This document shows, one piece after another, positions 26,945 to 35,678 of a stretch of DNA of 64,000 nt; within the stretch, counting starts at the first letter, position 1, and each line of letters begins with the position of its first letter. Below the pieces are notes generated by a model. That model was not told the DNA's origin, made no database searches, and worked only from the letters and a program-made list of their open reading frames with translations. The stretch lies in the NCBI RefSeq assembly GCF_050946515.1, contig NZ_JBMNUX010000001.1:124001-188000 (forward strand), in the 5' to 3' direction. This DNA is from Tractidigestivibacter sp050946515 (GTDB lineage: Bacteria; Actinomycetota; Coriobacteriia; Coriobacteriales; Atopobiaceae). The position numbers and the translations under genes were made by a program.

Positions 26945-27306
26945 TTGTGTGGGGCTAGCGCAGAAATGGCTTAGGCTGACGTGTGGAGTCTGTCTACGTT
27001 TTCGCAGCTTGAGGGGTGCGTTGTGTGGGAGCTCGCAGCTCTTTTCGGCCTTCCGTCCTATTGTGTGGGGCTGCGTTGAATGTTATCCGCTCAGTGCCAC
27101 TTCTCTACCTGCGGTTTTGTTGGCTGCCGCTTGCAGGTCACTTGCGGTGGGAGCGAAAATCCCCACACAATGGTTGGGGCAGCGGGAGCTTCTAGCCTTG
27201 ACCTGCACGATGGGGGAGCGGCTATGGAGAAACTGCAGGTAGAAGGGCTGCTCGAGAAATGCCCCCACATAATTGCCCGGCGCATTTCTTTGGAAGTCCC
27301 ACACAA
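26945..27306. repeat. 362 bp palindromic element, family A copy 2
   Basis: Starts TTGTGTGGGG and ends CCCACACAA, with internal TTGTGTGGG and CCCCACACAATGG motifs. Same length and ends as 641-1001, with matching inner blocks (CACTTCTCTACCTGCGG; GCTCGAGAAATGC against GGTCGAGAAGTGC). It is again followed by the GCATCAGAGGTCGC repeat module. No gene is seen in it. Confidence 0.75.
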
Positions 27307-27515
27307 CGCGTTTCTGCCAAGCTCTGCGACTTTTGCAGCATCAGAGGTCGCGCAACCTGGCAGCGGAGAGCATCAGAGGTCGCGCAACCTGGCAGCGGAG
27401 AGCATCAGAGGTCGCGCAACCTGGCAACGGAGAGCAACAGAGGTCGCGCAACCTGGCAATGCGTGCGGCATGCCCATTATCTGGGCATCAGAGGCCGCAC
27501 TACTTGGAAGGGGAA
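27307..27515. repeat. Tandem GCATCAGAGGTCGC repeats upstream of GcvT4
   Basis: A hairpin-forming copy (CTGCCAAGCTCTGCGAC with GTCGCGCAACCTGGCAG) begins the array. Four units of about 32 bases (GCATCAGAGGTCGCGCAACC plus TGGCAGCGGAGA) follow from 27339, and a degenerate copy ends about 27515. The array stops only about 10 bases before the ribosome site of GcvT4, so it must form part of that gene's promoter or leader. Confidence 0.8.
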
Positions 27516-27528
27516 GGGGAGCCACACC

Positions 27529-28902
27529 ATGAACAAGGACATCTTCAACGGGCAGTTCAAGTACAGTCCGTACCTGCCTTTTGACGCAAGCCGAAACCCG
27601 CTCTATTCCGGGGACTTCTCGACGGCCGACCAAGGCGGCTTGCAGCCCTTGGCGTATAGCGGCTGGCGCGACGAAGAGACAACGTGGCATGATAGCTGCT
27701 TCGTCTTCGCCGGGCTGAACCCGACGCTCACGTATCGGCTGTCTGGTCCGGATTCCCGTCGATTCTTGAGCGAGAACTTCACCAACCGCTTTGACAACCT
27801 GACTCCTGGCGGCTCGCGCCACGCGCTCATGGTGAACGAGGACGGCCTTTTGATGAGCGACGTCGTCGTGATGTGCCTTGCCGACGACGAGTTCGTGATG
27901 AATGGTCCCATCCAGTACCTTGACTGGCGCCTGCGCCACGGCAGCTACGACGCGACGGGGGAGGACATCACGGGAGACGTCTTCCTCTACCAGCTGGGAG
28001 GTCCACGCTCCCTTGAGGTGCTCGAGGCGGCAACGCAGCAAGACCTGCACGGTCTTCGCTTCTCGAAGCACTGCCCCGCAAAGATCGCGGGCCGCTCCGT
28101 CGAGGTGCTGCGCCTTTCCATGAGCGGCAAGATTGGATACGAGGTGCATGGGCGCATCGTCGACGCTCTGCCCGTCTACCAGGAGATCCTCCGTGCCGGC
28201 GCTCCGTTTGGCGCAAAGCCCATCGGCAAGCATGCCTATTGGAACGCGCATACCGAGAACGGCTACCCGCAGATCACGATTCACTTCTACTATGCCTGGG
28301 AGACTGAGCCTGACTTCTTCTCTGCGTTCATGGCCGACGGCGGCAACTATCACTGCGGTTCGAACAGCGAGCTTACCGGCAGCTTCTCCAGCGACGTTGC
28401 CGCGCGCTACGTGAACCCCTACGAGATCGGCTGGGGCATGTTCGTGAACCTTGACCACGACTTCGTAGGGCGCGACGCACTCGCTCGCATCAAGGACTCG
28501 CGCCATAACGTGATGGTGACGCTCGAGTGGAGCTCCGAGGACGTGGCTGACGTTTGGGCGTCCCAGTTGCGCGACCACGTTCCCTATGCGCCCATGGACG
28601 GCCCCGAGGACCTTCCTGAGGACGGAGTCTTTGAGTATCGCGCCGACAAGGTCCTCTGTGGCGAGAGGTGCGTTGGCCGCAGCATGGGCCGCTGCCTCAG
28701 CTGGCACTACCGTCGCATGATCTCGCTTGCGATTCTCGATCCCGACTATGCGGACAAGGGCCGCGAGCTTGAGGTCCTTTGGGGAGACCCCGAAAGCCGC
28801 CAAAAGCGCATCCGCGCTCGTGTGGCTCGCTTCCCCTACATGGATGAGGACCGCAACGAGAAGACCGACGTCAGCGGGTACCCCAGCGGACTTTCGCGGT
28901 AG
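27529..28902 (+). CDS. GcvT-like THF methyltransferase/demethylase 4
   Basis: A 457-residue GcvT-fold protein. Visible are LAYSGWRDEETTWHDSCFVF (41-60), LSGPDSRRFLSEN, GGSRHALMVNEDG, Asp111 at the conserved acid position (LLMSDVVVM, lacking the following Gly of most paralogs), LSMSGKIGYEVHG, NAHTENGYPQITIHF and EIGWGMFVNLDHDFVGRDAL. ATG 27529 follows GGGGAAGGGGAG. It is the only paralog with no regulator gene beside it; the repeat array lies directly upstream instead. A hydrolase gene starts five bases after its stop, so the two form an operon. Substrate unknown. Confidence 0.83.
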   Translation: MNKDIFNGQFKYSPYLPFDASRNPLYSGDFSTADQGGLQPLAYSGWRDEETTWHDSCFVFAGLNPTLTYRLSGPDSRRFLSENFTNRFDNLTPGGSRHALMVNEDGLLMSDVVVMCLADDEFVMNGPIQYLDWRLRHGSYDATGEDITGDVFLYQLGGPRSLEVLEAATQQDLHGLRFSKHCPAKIAGRSVEVLRLSMSGKIGYEVHGRIVDALPVYQEILRAGAPFGAKPIGKHAYWNAHTENGYPQITIHFYYAWETEPDFFSAFMADGGNYHCGSNSELTGSFSSDVAARYVNPYEIGWGMFVNLDHDFVGRDALARIKDSRHNVMVTLEWSSEDVADVWASQLRDHVPYAPMDGPEDLPEDGVFEYRADKVLCGERCVGRSMGRCLSWHYRRMISLAILDPDYADKGRELEVLWGDPESRQKRIRARVARFPYMDEDRNEKTDVSGYPSGLSR

Positions 28903-28906
28903 TGCT

Positions 28907-29698
28907 GTGGGCGTCTCGGCAAGCAACAGCAATGTGCCCTGCGACAAGATCGCCTGGCTCGAGCGCGTGGAGGCAAAGAACTTCTCGTGCAACAGCTATC
29001 ATGGCCTGCCTGAGGCGCCTGCCTTCTCAATAACCCCAGGCGAGCTGCCCGTCATTGTTTCCGCTCCCCATGCCGTCACGCAGTTGCGCGACGGCCGCGT
29101 GAAGCCCTCTGACGACTTCACGGGAGCCATCGCTCTTGCCTTGGCGCACGAGTCCGGATGCCACGCCATTGTCGCCTGTCGCTTTGACGCATGCGATCCC
29201 AACTGGGACCCGCTTGAGCGCTCCGCCTACAAGCGGGCGCTCGTCGCGCACGTGCGCGAGCGGGGAATCCGTGCGTGCATCGACTTGCACGGCATGGTCT
29301 CGGCGTGGCCTGCGCTCGTGGCGATTGGCACGGCGGACGGAGCTACGGTAGCCGCACGTCCCGAGCTTCGCGACCTTGCCGCGCGCATCTTTCGCGATCG
29401 GCTCGATCCGTATGTCAAGCGCTATGGCAAGCAGATCGTGGTGGACGGCGACCTTGCAGCGAGAAACCCCAACACCGTGACCCAGACCGTCGCGCGCGAG
29501 TGCGGCATCCCCTGCTTGCAGATTGAGTTGTCCACGCTGCTGCGCGTCCCGCGCTCGGTAGGCGGCATCCCAAGAGGGGAGAAGGCGCCTCCAAAGCGCT
29601 TTCTCGACCATGAGCTCAAGGCGCGCTCGCACCCCGATCCCGATGCCGTCCTTGCCGCCGTCGACGCCTTGGCAGAGCTCGTGAGAAGCTGCACGTAA
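28907..29698 (+). CDS. N-formylglutamate amidohydrolase-like protein
   Basis: A 263-residue protein from GTG 28907, four bases after the stop of GcvT4. Visible are VIVSAPHAVTQLRDGRVK (about 42-59) with the early His, the DDFTG and RFDACDPNWDP segments, CIDLHGM, and a C-terminal ELSTLLRVPR, all as in the N-formylglutamate amidohydrolase fold (PF05013-like), a zinc amidase group. True HutG enzymes release formate from N-formylglutamate, so a link with C1 and formate metabolism is tempting, but substrate is not shown. The ribosome site is weak, fitting translational coupling with GcvT4. The exact start is uncertain. Confidence 0.65.
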   Translation: MGVSASNSNVPCDKIAWLERVEAKNFSCNSYHGLPEAPAFSITPGELPVIVSAPHAVTQLRDGRVKPSDDFTGAIALALAHESGCHAIVACRFDACDPNWDPLERSAYKRALVAHVRERGIRACIDLHGMVSAWPALVAIGTADGATVAARPELRDLAARIFRDRLDPYVKRYGKQIVVDGDLAARNPNTVTQTVARECGIPCLQIELSTLLRVPRSVGGIPRGEKAPPKRFLDHELKARSHPDPDAVLAAVDALAELVRSCT

Positions 29699-29719
29699 GA
29701 TTCTCGCCCCTCTCTGTTG

Positions 29720-29746
29720 GCTCGGCGGCCGCCCTTGCCGCCGAGC
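29720..29746. terminator. Bidirectional hairpin between convergent genes
   Basis: GCTCGGCGGC pairs with GCCGCCGAGC. It lies between the stops of the amidohydrolase-like gene and the minus-strand AttH-like gene and could end both. Confidence 0.6.
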
Positions 29747-29756
29747 TGCGCTTCTC

Positions 29757-30857
29757 CTACATGTGGCCCTTGAACGTCTCTCCGGGATACATGAACTCGT
29801 AGATGAGCTCTCCCGAGCGCTCAATCTTCTGGCCGCCTGGAATCTCAAGGCACATCTTGCCATCGGCCAGGAAGCGTGCATACGAAAGGTTCAGATGCAG
29901 CCCCTTGACTGCAAGGCGTGCGGCAAGCGGCAGGCTTTTGACCCCCTCTGCCCTGAGCGTGCGCTTCTCCCGCAGCTCGTAGGAAAGGTGCTTCCCGGAG
30001 TCTTCGAACTCGTAGTGCACTCCTGTGGGGTAGACCTTGCCGGACGCCTCCTTCTCTTCGAACTCGCCGAGAACGTCGCAGTTCACGCCCTCGATGCTTT
30101 CGAAGACGACGTCTCCCCGGTTATTCTGCACGAATACTATGGGGAAGCGCTTGTAGCCGTACTCTTTCGAAGCAACCATGTCGAAGACGAGCGCCGAGTA
30201 ATCCCCAAAGCTCTGACGTGCCCATACCCAGTGGTTCCATTCGTGTACGTACGAGTTGTTGCCCCACTGGTGGTCGTGGTAGCCGGTTCCGTGGACCTCA
30301 CGAGTCTGACCGTCCATCGTGACAGTTCCGGAAACCTCTCCCTGCGGCACGCAGCAGAGCCAGGTGAAGTACTCATCTCCCTCAAAGCCGAAGTAGGCGC
30401 TTCCGGGTCGGTATGGCTTCGATCTGCTTGTGAGCGTGAGGTCAAGCGCAACGCCGTCCTTCTCCTCGGTCACGATGTGGTAGGTCTTGAAGTCGCCGAC
30501 GAATTCGCTTCTCCCCATGTGAACGTCGCACTTGTCCGACCCGTAGCTGCACTCTTCGGGCTTGTAATCGATGCAGACCTTCTTCTCTGTTCCGTCGGGT
30601 CGGGTGAGCTGAACGGTCACTCCGGGGGCGTCCGTCGCTACGTTCGCCTTGCGGAGGCCAGCCTTTGTGAAGAACTGGGCAACCGCCTGGCTGCCATCGT
30701 CGAGGATCGAGTCGAAGTACCACCATTCCCACTGTCCCTTGCCGGTGTTGCGGTTTCGTCGGGCGTCCTCCCAGGTTTCGATGCGGTTGGGGCTCACTCC
30801 AAGGCGCTCGAAGTCCTCTGGGCGGTTGAGCAATCGAGCCGTTTTTGATGCTGCCAT
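29757..30857 (-). CDS. AttH/CrtC-like lipocalin-domain protein
   Basis: A 366-residue protein. The motif QWEWWYFDS (42-50) and the central HGTGYHDHQWGNNSYVHEWNHW stretch, read here as two adjacent motifs, are typical of the AttH and hydroxyneurosporene synthase (carotenoid 1,2-hydratase) family with two lipocalin-like barrels. No signal peptide is present. Family members hydrate or otherwise act on hydrophobic ligands, and many are uncharacterised. ATG 30857 follows AAGGAAG on the minus strand. It is divergent from the TetR gene, which probably controls it. No carotenoid genes are near, so a role in handling a hydrophobic plant compound is possible. Confidence 0.75.
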   Translation of the reverse strand: MAASKTARLLNRPEDFERLGVSPNRIETWEDARRNRNTGKGQWEWWYFDSILDDGSQAVAQFFTKAGLRKANVATDAPGVTVQLTRPDGTEKKVCIDYKPEECSYGSDKCDVHMGRSEFVGDFKTYHIVTEEKDGVALDLTLTSRSKPYRPGSAYFGFEGDEYFTWLCCVPQGEVSGTVTMDGQTREVHGTGYHDHQWGNNSYVHEWNHWVWARQSFGDYSALVFDMVASKEYGYKRFPIVFVQNNRGDVVFESIEGVNCDVLGEFEEKEASGKVYPTGVHYEFEDSGKHLSYELREKRTLRAEGVKSLPLAARLAVKGLHLNLSYARFLADGKMCLEIPGGQKIERSGELIYEFMYPGETFKGHM

Positions 30858-31000
30858 CACGACTTCCTTTCACGTAGACTGTTTCCGCACACGTGTCCGT
30901 TAACGGCTTCTTGTGTGCTATTGTCTTCGTGCTACCCATGCCCGCTTCGGCGGTGACGATTGGAGCGCTGTCAATCCTTGCCGCTCTGGCAGATAACGAA

Positions 31001-31017
31001 CACTTTTGGGAAAAGTG
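31001..31017. promoter_or_regulatory. CACTTTT-GGG-AAAAGTG palindrome, putative TetR operator
   Basis: A perfect 7+3+7 inverted repeat ending two bases before the TetR start codon, in the 160 bp shared with the divergent AttH-like gene. It overlaps the ribosome site, so binding would block the tetR-like transcript itself. Confidence 0.55.
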
Positions 31018-31019
31018 AC

Positions 31020-31604
31020 ATGAAACGAGAAACGAGCGAGGGGCAAAAGCGGGAGGACCTCCGGGTCCGCAAGTCGATACGGTCCATTCGCGGAGCCTTT
31101 TGGGACCTCATGGCGCGAGAGGGCTTCGACGCCATGACCGTAGCCCAGATCATCAGCGAAGCGGAGATTGGCCGCTCGACGTTCTACGCGCACTACCAGG
31201 ACAAGTTCGACCTTCTCGACCGCGAGGAGGCGGCGCTATTGGAGGGGCTCGAGCGGGCGGCGCTAGGAGACGGGGACGCTCTTTCGCCCTTTCATGAGCA
31301 CCTCCTTCGTCTTCTTGGCTACTTTCGCGAAAACGGCAGGCACTTTGTGCTGCTTGTCCGAGATGGGGGAGACCCCTCCTTCAGGCAGAAGCTTTACGTT
31401 GCCCTGCACGACGTTGCGGAGGCACATCAAGCCGCAGCTCGGCTGGGAGTGCCCGACCGGTACCTGATTGCTGCCGCCTCTGGCATGATGACCAGCGTCA
31501 TCGTGGAATGGGTGAGCTCCGGGATGCGCGAGAGCGACGAGGAACTGGCGTCAATCATCGACACGCTGGTAGGCCCAACGGCAAGCGTGCTCTCTGGGCG
31601 CTAA
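31020..31604 (+). CDS. TetR-family regulator
   Basis: A 194-residue TetR/AcrR repressor. The N-terminal HTH is typical (IRGAFWDLMAREGFDAMTVA, then QIISEAEIGRSTFYAHYQDK). The C-terminal helical ligand domain is of the type with FRENGRHFVLLVRDGGDPSF. ATG 31020 is preferred to the upstream TTG 30960 because the HTH begins at the usual distance. Divergent from the AttH-like gene with one clear palindrome between them, so autoregulation and control of that gene are likely. Its stop is 81 bp from the end of the convergent PucR1 gene. Confidence 0.85.
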   Translation: MKRETSEGQKREDLRVRKSIRSIRGAFWDLMAREGFDAMTVAQIISEAEIGRSTFYAHYQDKFDLLDREEAALLEGLERAALGDGDALSPFHEHLLRLLGYFRENGRHFVLLVRDGGDPSFRQKLYVALHDVAEAHQAAARLGVPDRYLIAAASGMMTSVIVEWVSSGMRESDEELASIIDTLVGPTASVLSGR

Positions 31605-31685
31605 ACGAACCTTGGCCTTGCAAGCAAAGCGACGTCCTTCGTGGCGCCTGTGGCGTCTTCACGCTTGCGAGTGTGGGGCGGAGGG

Positions 31686-33353
31686 CTACTCCACGAGGTT
31701 GCTCCGGGACTGGATGGCGAGCACGCAGGAAAGGGCCATGCGGAAGAGCTCGTCGTCTGAGCAGGCGGAGAGGTCGCAGCCCAAGGACCTCTCGATGGCG
31801 TCTATGTGGTATTCCAGGGTGTTGCGGTGCATGTAGAGGCGCTTCGCTGCTTGCGAGACGTTTCGGCCGCACATGAGGTACGTGAACAGGCTCTCAAGAG
31901 AATCCGTAATGTGATCTGGCTTCGCAGTGTTAATCAGGTGGATAACTGCTGGGTGCATGAACTCTCCGAGTCGGGTGTCCCCTTCAAGCTCCTGGTAGAG
32001 ATGGGCGTCGAAGACCTCGTCGAAGGCGACCATGCCGGTCCAACCCACGCGCTCTCCGATGGCGAGGGCGCTGCGCGCCTGTGCGTAGGCGGATGCGGCT
32101 AGGCGGAAGTTTTCAAACGAGCTGCTGACGCCGAAGATCGCGCGCCCCTTCGGGAAGTCGGCGCAGAGCGCTTGCGAGAGGGCAGGGTCGGAGACGTCGT
32201 AGTCCTTCTCGCGCCAAACCGTGACGACGACGTCCTCGTAGGCGATGGAGATGGCCTTGGGCATTGCGCACTTCAGTGATCCGACATAGGAGTTAACCTC
32301 GACTTGCGAGCCGTTTTCGGTCGGGATGCGGAAGCACAGGCAACGGAAATCGTCCTCCTGCCGCCAGCCGATTCGGTGTAGGTGGAATCGAAGAAGCCCG
32401 TCGGTGAGCGGAGCCCCGTCGAGCACCATGCGGAGGCACCAGGGTGCCACGTCGAGTCTATGGGGCTCGTAGTGCAGAGTTTCCGCGAGGAGCTCCATGC
32501 GCCGGGCGACGTGCATGGCAATAGAGACCTGACCTTGAGTTATTGGGGACGTGACGTCAACCATTGCGATGCACCCCAGCGTGGTGCCTTCCACCTCAAT
32601 GTTAACGCCAAGGTGGGTGCTGCCTTTGCCGCGGCGGGGGGTTATGAGGACGACGCTTTCTGCCGCGAGCTGACGTCTGATGTCTTCGAGCTCGTCGGTC
32701 CCGAAGAAGGACATGGGTGAGTAGCCTCGCTTGAGAACCTCGCCCCAGATCGTCGAGCGTGCGTTCTCCGGAAGATCGCCGGAATAGCCAATGAGGGCTT
32801 CCTCCTCGTCGAGGAGGGCGGCGGGGTTGTCGAGCTGCTCCTCTCCAACGTCGAGGATGGCCATGAGATCGCGGGAGCGTGCGCCTGCGAGCTGCATCCT
32901 CTCGTCCCACTCGGAGAGCTCGGCAAGAAGCGAAGAGACTCGGTTCGCTAGAGACATGGCATCGCATGGCTCGGTTGAGAAGATGACGTCTGACCCGCCT
33001 GGCACCGCTTCGAGTGCTGCGTCCAGCTCACATTTGTTGCGCCAAGCAATGGCGAGGTGGGGTGGAATCGAGCCGCGTTCGCACGAGATGACCGTCGCTG
33101 CGTCAGCCACGCACAGCGTCGTGTCCGCGTCAGCTGCGAGCAGCCCGCCCTCCGACGCGTCGGTCGAGGGTCCCATCAGGCGGACGCCGTTAAGCCCAAG
33201 CGGCTTGGAGGCGCTGTCGAGTGAGGTGATGCTGCTCTCGGACGTTGCTTTTGGCCTTTTGAGAAGACGCTCCGGCTTTGTCCTCTCCTTGCTGGGAGAA
33301 TCTGCAGCTAACCGGACTAGCCGGTCCTCCAGAAGGTAGGTGTCGAAGTTCAT
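31686..33353 (-). CDS. PucR-family regulator 1
   Basis: A 555-residue regulator with the PucR C-terminal helix-turn-helix (about 500-545: FTYLMCGRNVSQAAKRLYMH followed by RNTLEYHIDAIERSL). The N-terminal 180 residues are low in recognised motifs, and a GGDEF-like or GAF-like middle domain precedes the HTH. It is of the same architecture as PucR3 at 49623. ATG 33353 follows AAGGGGAC on the minus strand; a longer start 63 bases upstream is less likely. Divergent from GcvT5 with 168 bp between, it probably regulates that gene in response to its substrate. Confidence 0.8.
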   Translation of the reverse strand: MNFDTYLLEDRLVRLAADSPSKERTKPERLLKRPKATSESSITSLDSASKPLGLNGVRLMGPSTDASEGGLLAADADTTLCVADAATVISCERGSIPPHLAIAWRNKCELDAALEAVPGGSDVIFSTEPCDAMSLANRVSSLLAELSEWDERMQLAGARSRDLMAILDVGEEQLDNPAALLDEEEALIGYSGDLPENARSTIWGEVLKRGYSPMSFFGTDELEDIRRQLAAESVVLITPRRGKGSTHLGVNIEVEGTTLGCIAMVDVTSPITQGQVSIAMHVARRMELLAETLHYEPHRLDVAPWCLRMVLDGAPLTDGLLRFHLHRIGWRQEDDFRCLCFRIPTENGSQVEVNSYVGSLKCAMPKAISIAYEDVVVTVWREKDYDVSDPALSQALCADFPKGRAIFGVSSSFENFRLAASAYAQARSALAIGERVGWTGMVAFDEVFDAHLYQELEGDTRLGEFMHPAVIHLINTAKPDHITDSLESLFTYLMCGRNVSQAAKRLYMHRNTLEYHIDAIERSLGCDLSACSDDELFRMALSCVLAIQSRSNLVE

Positions 33354-33521
33354 GAGCGTCCCCTTATAAAGGTGGTAATTATTTACGAGTCTCATCCTGA
33401 TTTTATGTGACAACACTCCAAGTGAGGGTTAGCCATCCATTCATACCATGGTCTCAATCCGCTGCGGCGGAACCCGGACGCAATGAGGCGGACGGTCATA
33501 GAGAGAGCGAGGCATGTGACG

Positions 33522-34925
33522 ATGGGACGTACTGACTTTTCCGTTGACGGTGTCGCTGGCGGGGAGTTGAGTGCCAATGGTCTGATGACCAACCCTGCGA
33601 TGAGGGGAGCGACCCTGTACATCGAACTCGGCAGCAACATGATGCTGCCGTATCTGTACAACGGGCTCAGGCGCGAGACGGGCGCCTACCGTAAGACCGC
33701 TTGGATAGGCACACCGCTCATGCTGAGTCCGATTTACGACGTCGTGGGACCTGACGCTTGCGCCTTCTTGCAGTCCATCTGCGTGAACGACTTCTCCAAG
33801 CTCAAGTACAAGGGGCTGCGCCATGCCATCATCTGCAACGAGAAGGGGCAGGAGCTCACTGACGGCGTCGTCATCCGCATCGCCGAGGATCGCTACCGCA
33901 CCTATTGGCTCAACCCTCCCATCCAGTACTTGCTGGAGAAAAGTGGCTTCGATGTCCACGGCGAGGACATGACCGGCAAGGAGTACTTCATCCAGATCGA
34001 GGGCGAAAAGAGCTTGGAGATCCTGGAGGATGCCTTCCAGCAGGACCTTCATGACATCCGCTTTGCCAAGCGTCGTGTGGTTGACATGGACGGTCGAAAG
34101 GTCAACGTGATTCGTCTAGGCATGTGCGGCGGCCTTGCCTACGAAATTCACGGTCCCATGGAAGACTACGCTTACGTGTATGACAAGGTGTGGGAGAGCG
34201 GAGAGAAGTTCGGTGCCGAGAAGGAGGGCATGCTTGCCTACAACGAGTTCAACCACACTGAGGCAGGCTTCTCTAACATCCATCAGCACTATCCGCTTCC
34301 TTGGTTCGAGACGTCTGACGACATGACCAAGTGGATGTACGATCACCCAAGCCTGTCCATGTACAACATTAACCGCAAGCTGGTTGGCAGCTCCACAGAT
34401 CTGCAGGAGCGCTTCGTGACCCCGTATGATATGGGATGGGGCTTCCTAGTAAAGTTCAACCACGACTTCATCGGTCGCGAGGCACTTGAAGCCATGGCTG
34501 ACAAGCCTGCGCGTACCGCCGTGACCCTTGAGTGGAACCCCGAGGACGTGGGGAAGATCTTTGCTGCGATGAATACCCGAGGAGGTCAGGAGGTCGATGA
34601 TATTTCAAAGGACTCTGACCTGGACATCGTGGGCAACAACGTCGATGGCGTGTACTACTACCGTGCCGACGAGGTCTATTCTGGTAATCGCAAGGTGGGC
34701 ATTACCTCCGGTCGCATCCATACCTACAACTACAATGCGATGATTTCCATTGCCTACGTAGAGCCCGGCGTGATCAAGCTAGGTGACGAGCTTCGCATCC
34801 TGTGGGGCACGCCTGGAACCAAGCAGATGTGGGTACGTGCCAAGGTTTGTCCGTTGCCGTACAACGATGACATAGTAACCAACGATAAGTTTGACGTAGA
34901 GACCATCCCGCACCGCTTCGCTTAG
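33522..34925 (+). CDS. GcvT-like THF methyltransferase/demethylase 5
   Basis: A 467-residue GcvT-fold protein, a close paralog of GcvT10 (54376). It lacks the TGWRDE motif and instead has RETGAYRKTAWIGTPLMLSP (51-70). Other motifs are VVGPDACAFLQSI, KGLRHAIICNEKGQ, Asp114 at the conserved acid position, GEDMTGKEYFIQIEGEKSLE (20 residues, shared with GcvT10 with one or two changes), LGMCGGLAYEIHG, FNHTEAGFSNIHQHYPLPW and DMGWGFLVKFNHDFIGREAL. ATG 33522 is used, as GCGAGG sits upstream; ATG 33483 is an alternative. Divergent from PucR1. Confidence 0.83.
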   Translation: MGRTDFSVDGVAGGELSANGLMTNPAMRGATLYIELGSNMMLPYLYNGLRRETGAYRKTAWIGTPLMLSPIYDVVGPDACAFLQSICVNDFSKLKYKGLRHAIICNEKGQELTDGVVIRIAEDRYRTYWLNPPIQYLLEKSGFDVHGEDMTGKEYFIQIEGEKSLEILEDAFQQDLHDIRFAKRRVVDMDGRKVNVIRLGMCGGLAYEIHGPMEDYAYVYDKVWESGEKFGAEKEGMLAYNEFNHTEAGFSNIHQHYPLPWFETSDDMTKWMYDHPSLSMYNINRKLVGSSTDLQERFVTPYDMGWGFLVKFNHDFIGREALEAMADKPARTAVTLEWNPEDVGKIFAAMNTRGGQEVDDISKDSDLDIVGNNVDGVYYYRADEVYSGNRKVGITSGRIHTYNYNAMISIAYVEPGVIKLGDELRILWGTPGTKQMWVRAKVCPLPYNDDIVTNDKFDVETIPHRFA

Positions 34926-34974
34926 TTCGGGCTTTCCCCAGCTCTTCATGTAAATAGCTGCCAACTGGGAAAGT

Positions 34975-35016
34975 GACCACGCTCGTCGATGCCGACACAC
35001 GGCGGGCGTGGTCTTT
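34975..35016 (+). terminator. Terminator after GcvT5
   Basis: GACCACGC pairs with GCGTGGTC and is followed by TTT. The loop is long (23 bases) but has CGTCG/CGGCG partial pairing. Confidence 0.55.
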
Positions 35017-35220
35017 CGCTGTCCAACTCCAAGTTGACGAGGGCGGAGCGGGAACACGCGGCAGGATAAAAGGCGCAACGCAGTCTGCGTGCAGGCTCGA
35101 ATGGCAAGTAAGATGGCACAGGGTTCCTCCACTGCCGTTCCTGAACGGGGTCGCTTTGTCACGCTTCGCGCGAGGGGGTCCCGGTCCTCGTTTCTGGAGA
35201 TCCTATCGACAAGAAATTAT

Positions 35221-35470
35221 GCGCCGAACCGTCCTTAGTGCGAGTTCCGAGAGGTCGGCTGCACCAAACTGCCCTTAGTGCAGACGGTGTTTCCTGCTGC
35301 CGGCCTGATATAAAAGTTCAAAGGAATATTTTTCGACTGGCAGCTGCGGAAACGCCATTCCCGGTGCATATCCCAAGGTGCTTGCTGGCGCGCTCCGGAA
35401 GCAGGGCCTGCACTAAGGGCAGTTCGGCGCGGAGGCAGCCAGAAAATTCGCACTAGGGGCAGTTCGACGC
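35221..35470. repeat. 250 bp palindromic element, family C copy 1
   Basis: Starts GCGCCGAAC and ends GTTCGACGC. Each end has two nested arm units: GCGCCGAACCGTCCTTAGTG, then TGCACCAAACTGCCCTTAGT on the left, and CACTAAGGGCAGTTCGGCGC, then GCACTAGGGGCAGTTCGACG on the right. A copy of exactly the same length is at 56403-56652. The middle is AT-richer (AAAGTTCAAAGGAATATTTT). The remaining flanks of 34926-35678 hold no gene I can support; the promoter of PucR2 should lie at about 35480-35670. Confidence 0.8.
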
Positions 35471-35678
35471 ATGTCGCTTCCTCTGGCGCCCGCCCAAGGC
35501 TCTGTTTTTGCTTGCACACTATTGCTGCAGCGTAAGCCGCGCCCATCTGTCTTGGCACATTTCACTTGTGTGGGGGCATGGGCGCTAATTAATTGAACGC
35601 TTGTCGATTTTTTGGCAAGTGCGTTAGAGGCGCTGTGTAGTCTTCCTTTTGTAGAGCATTTTGAACGGGGAGGACGTA

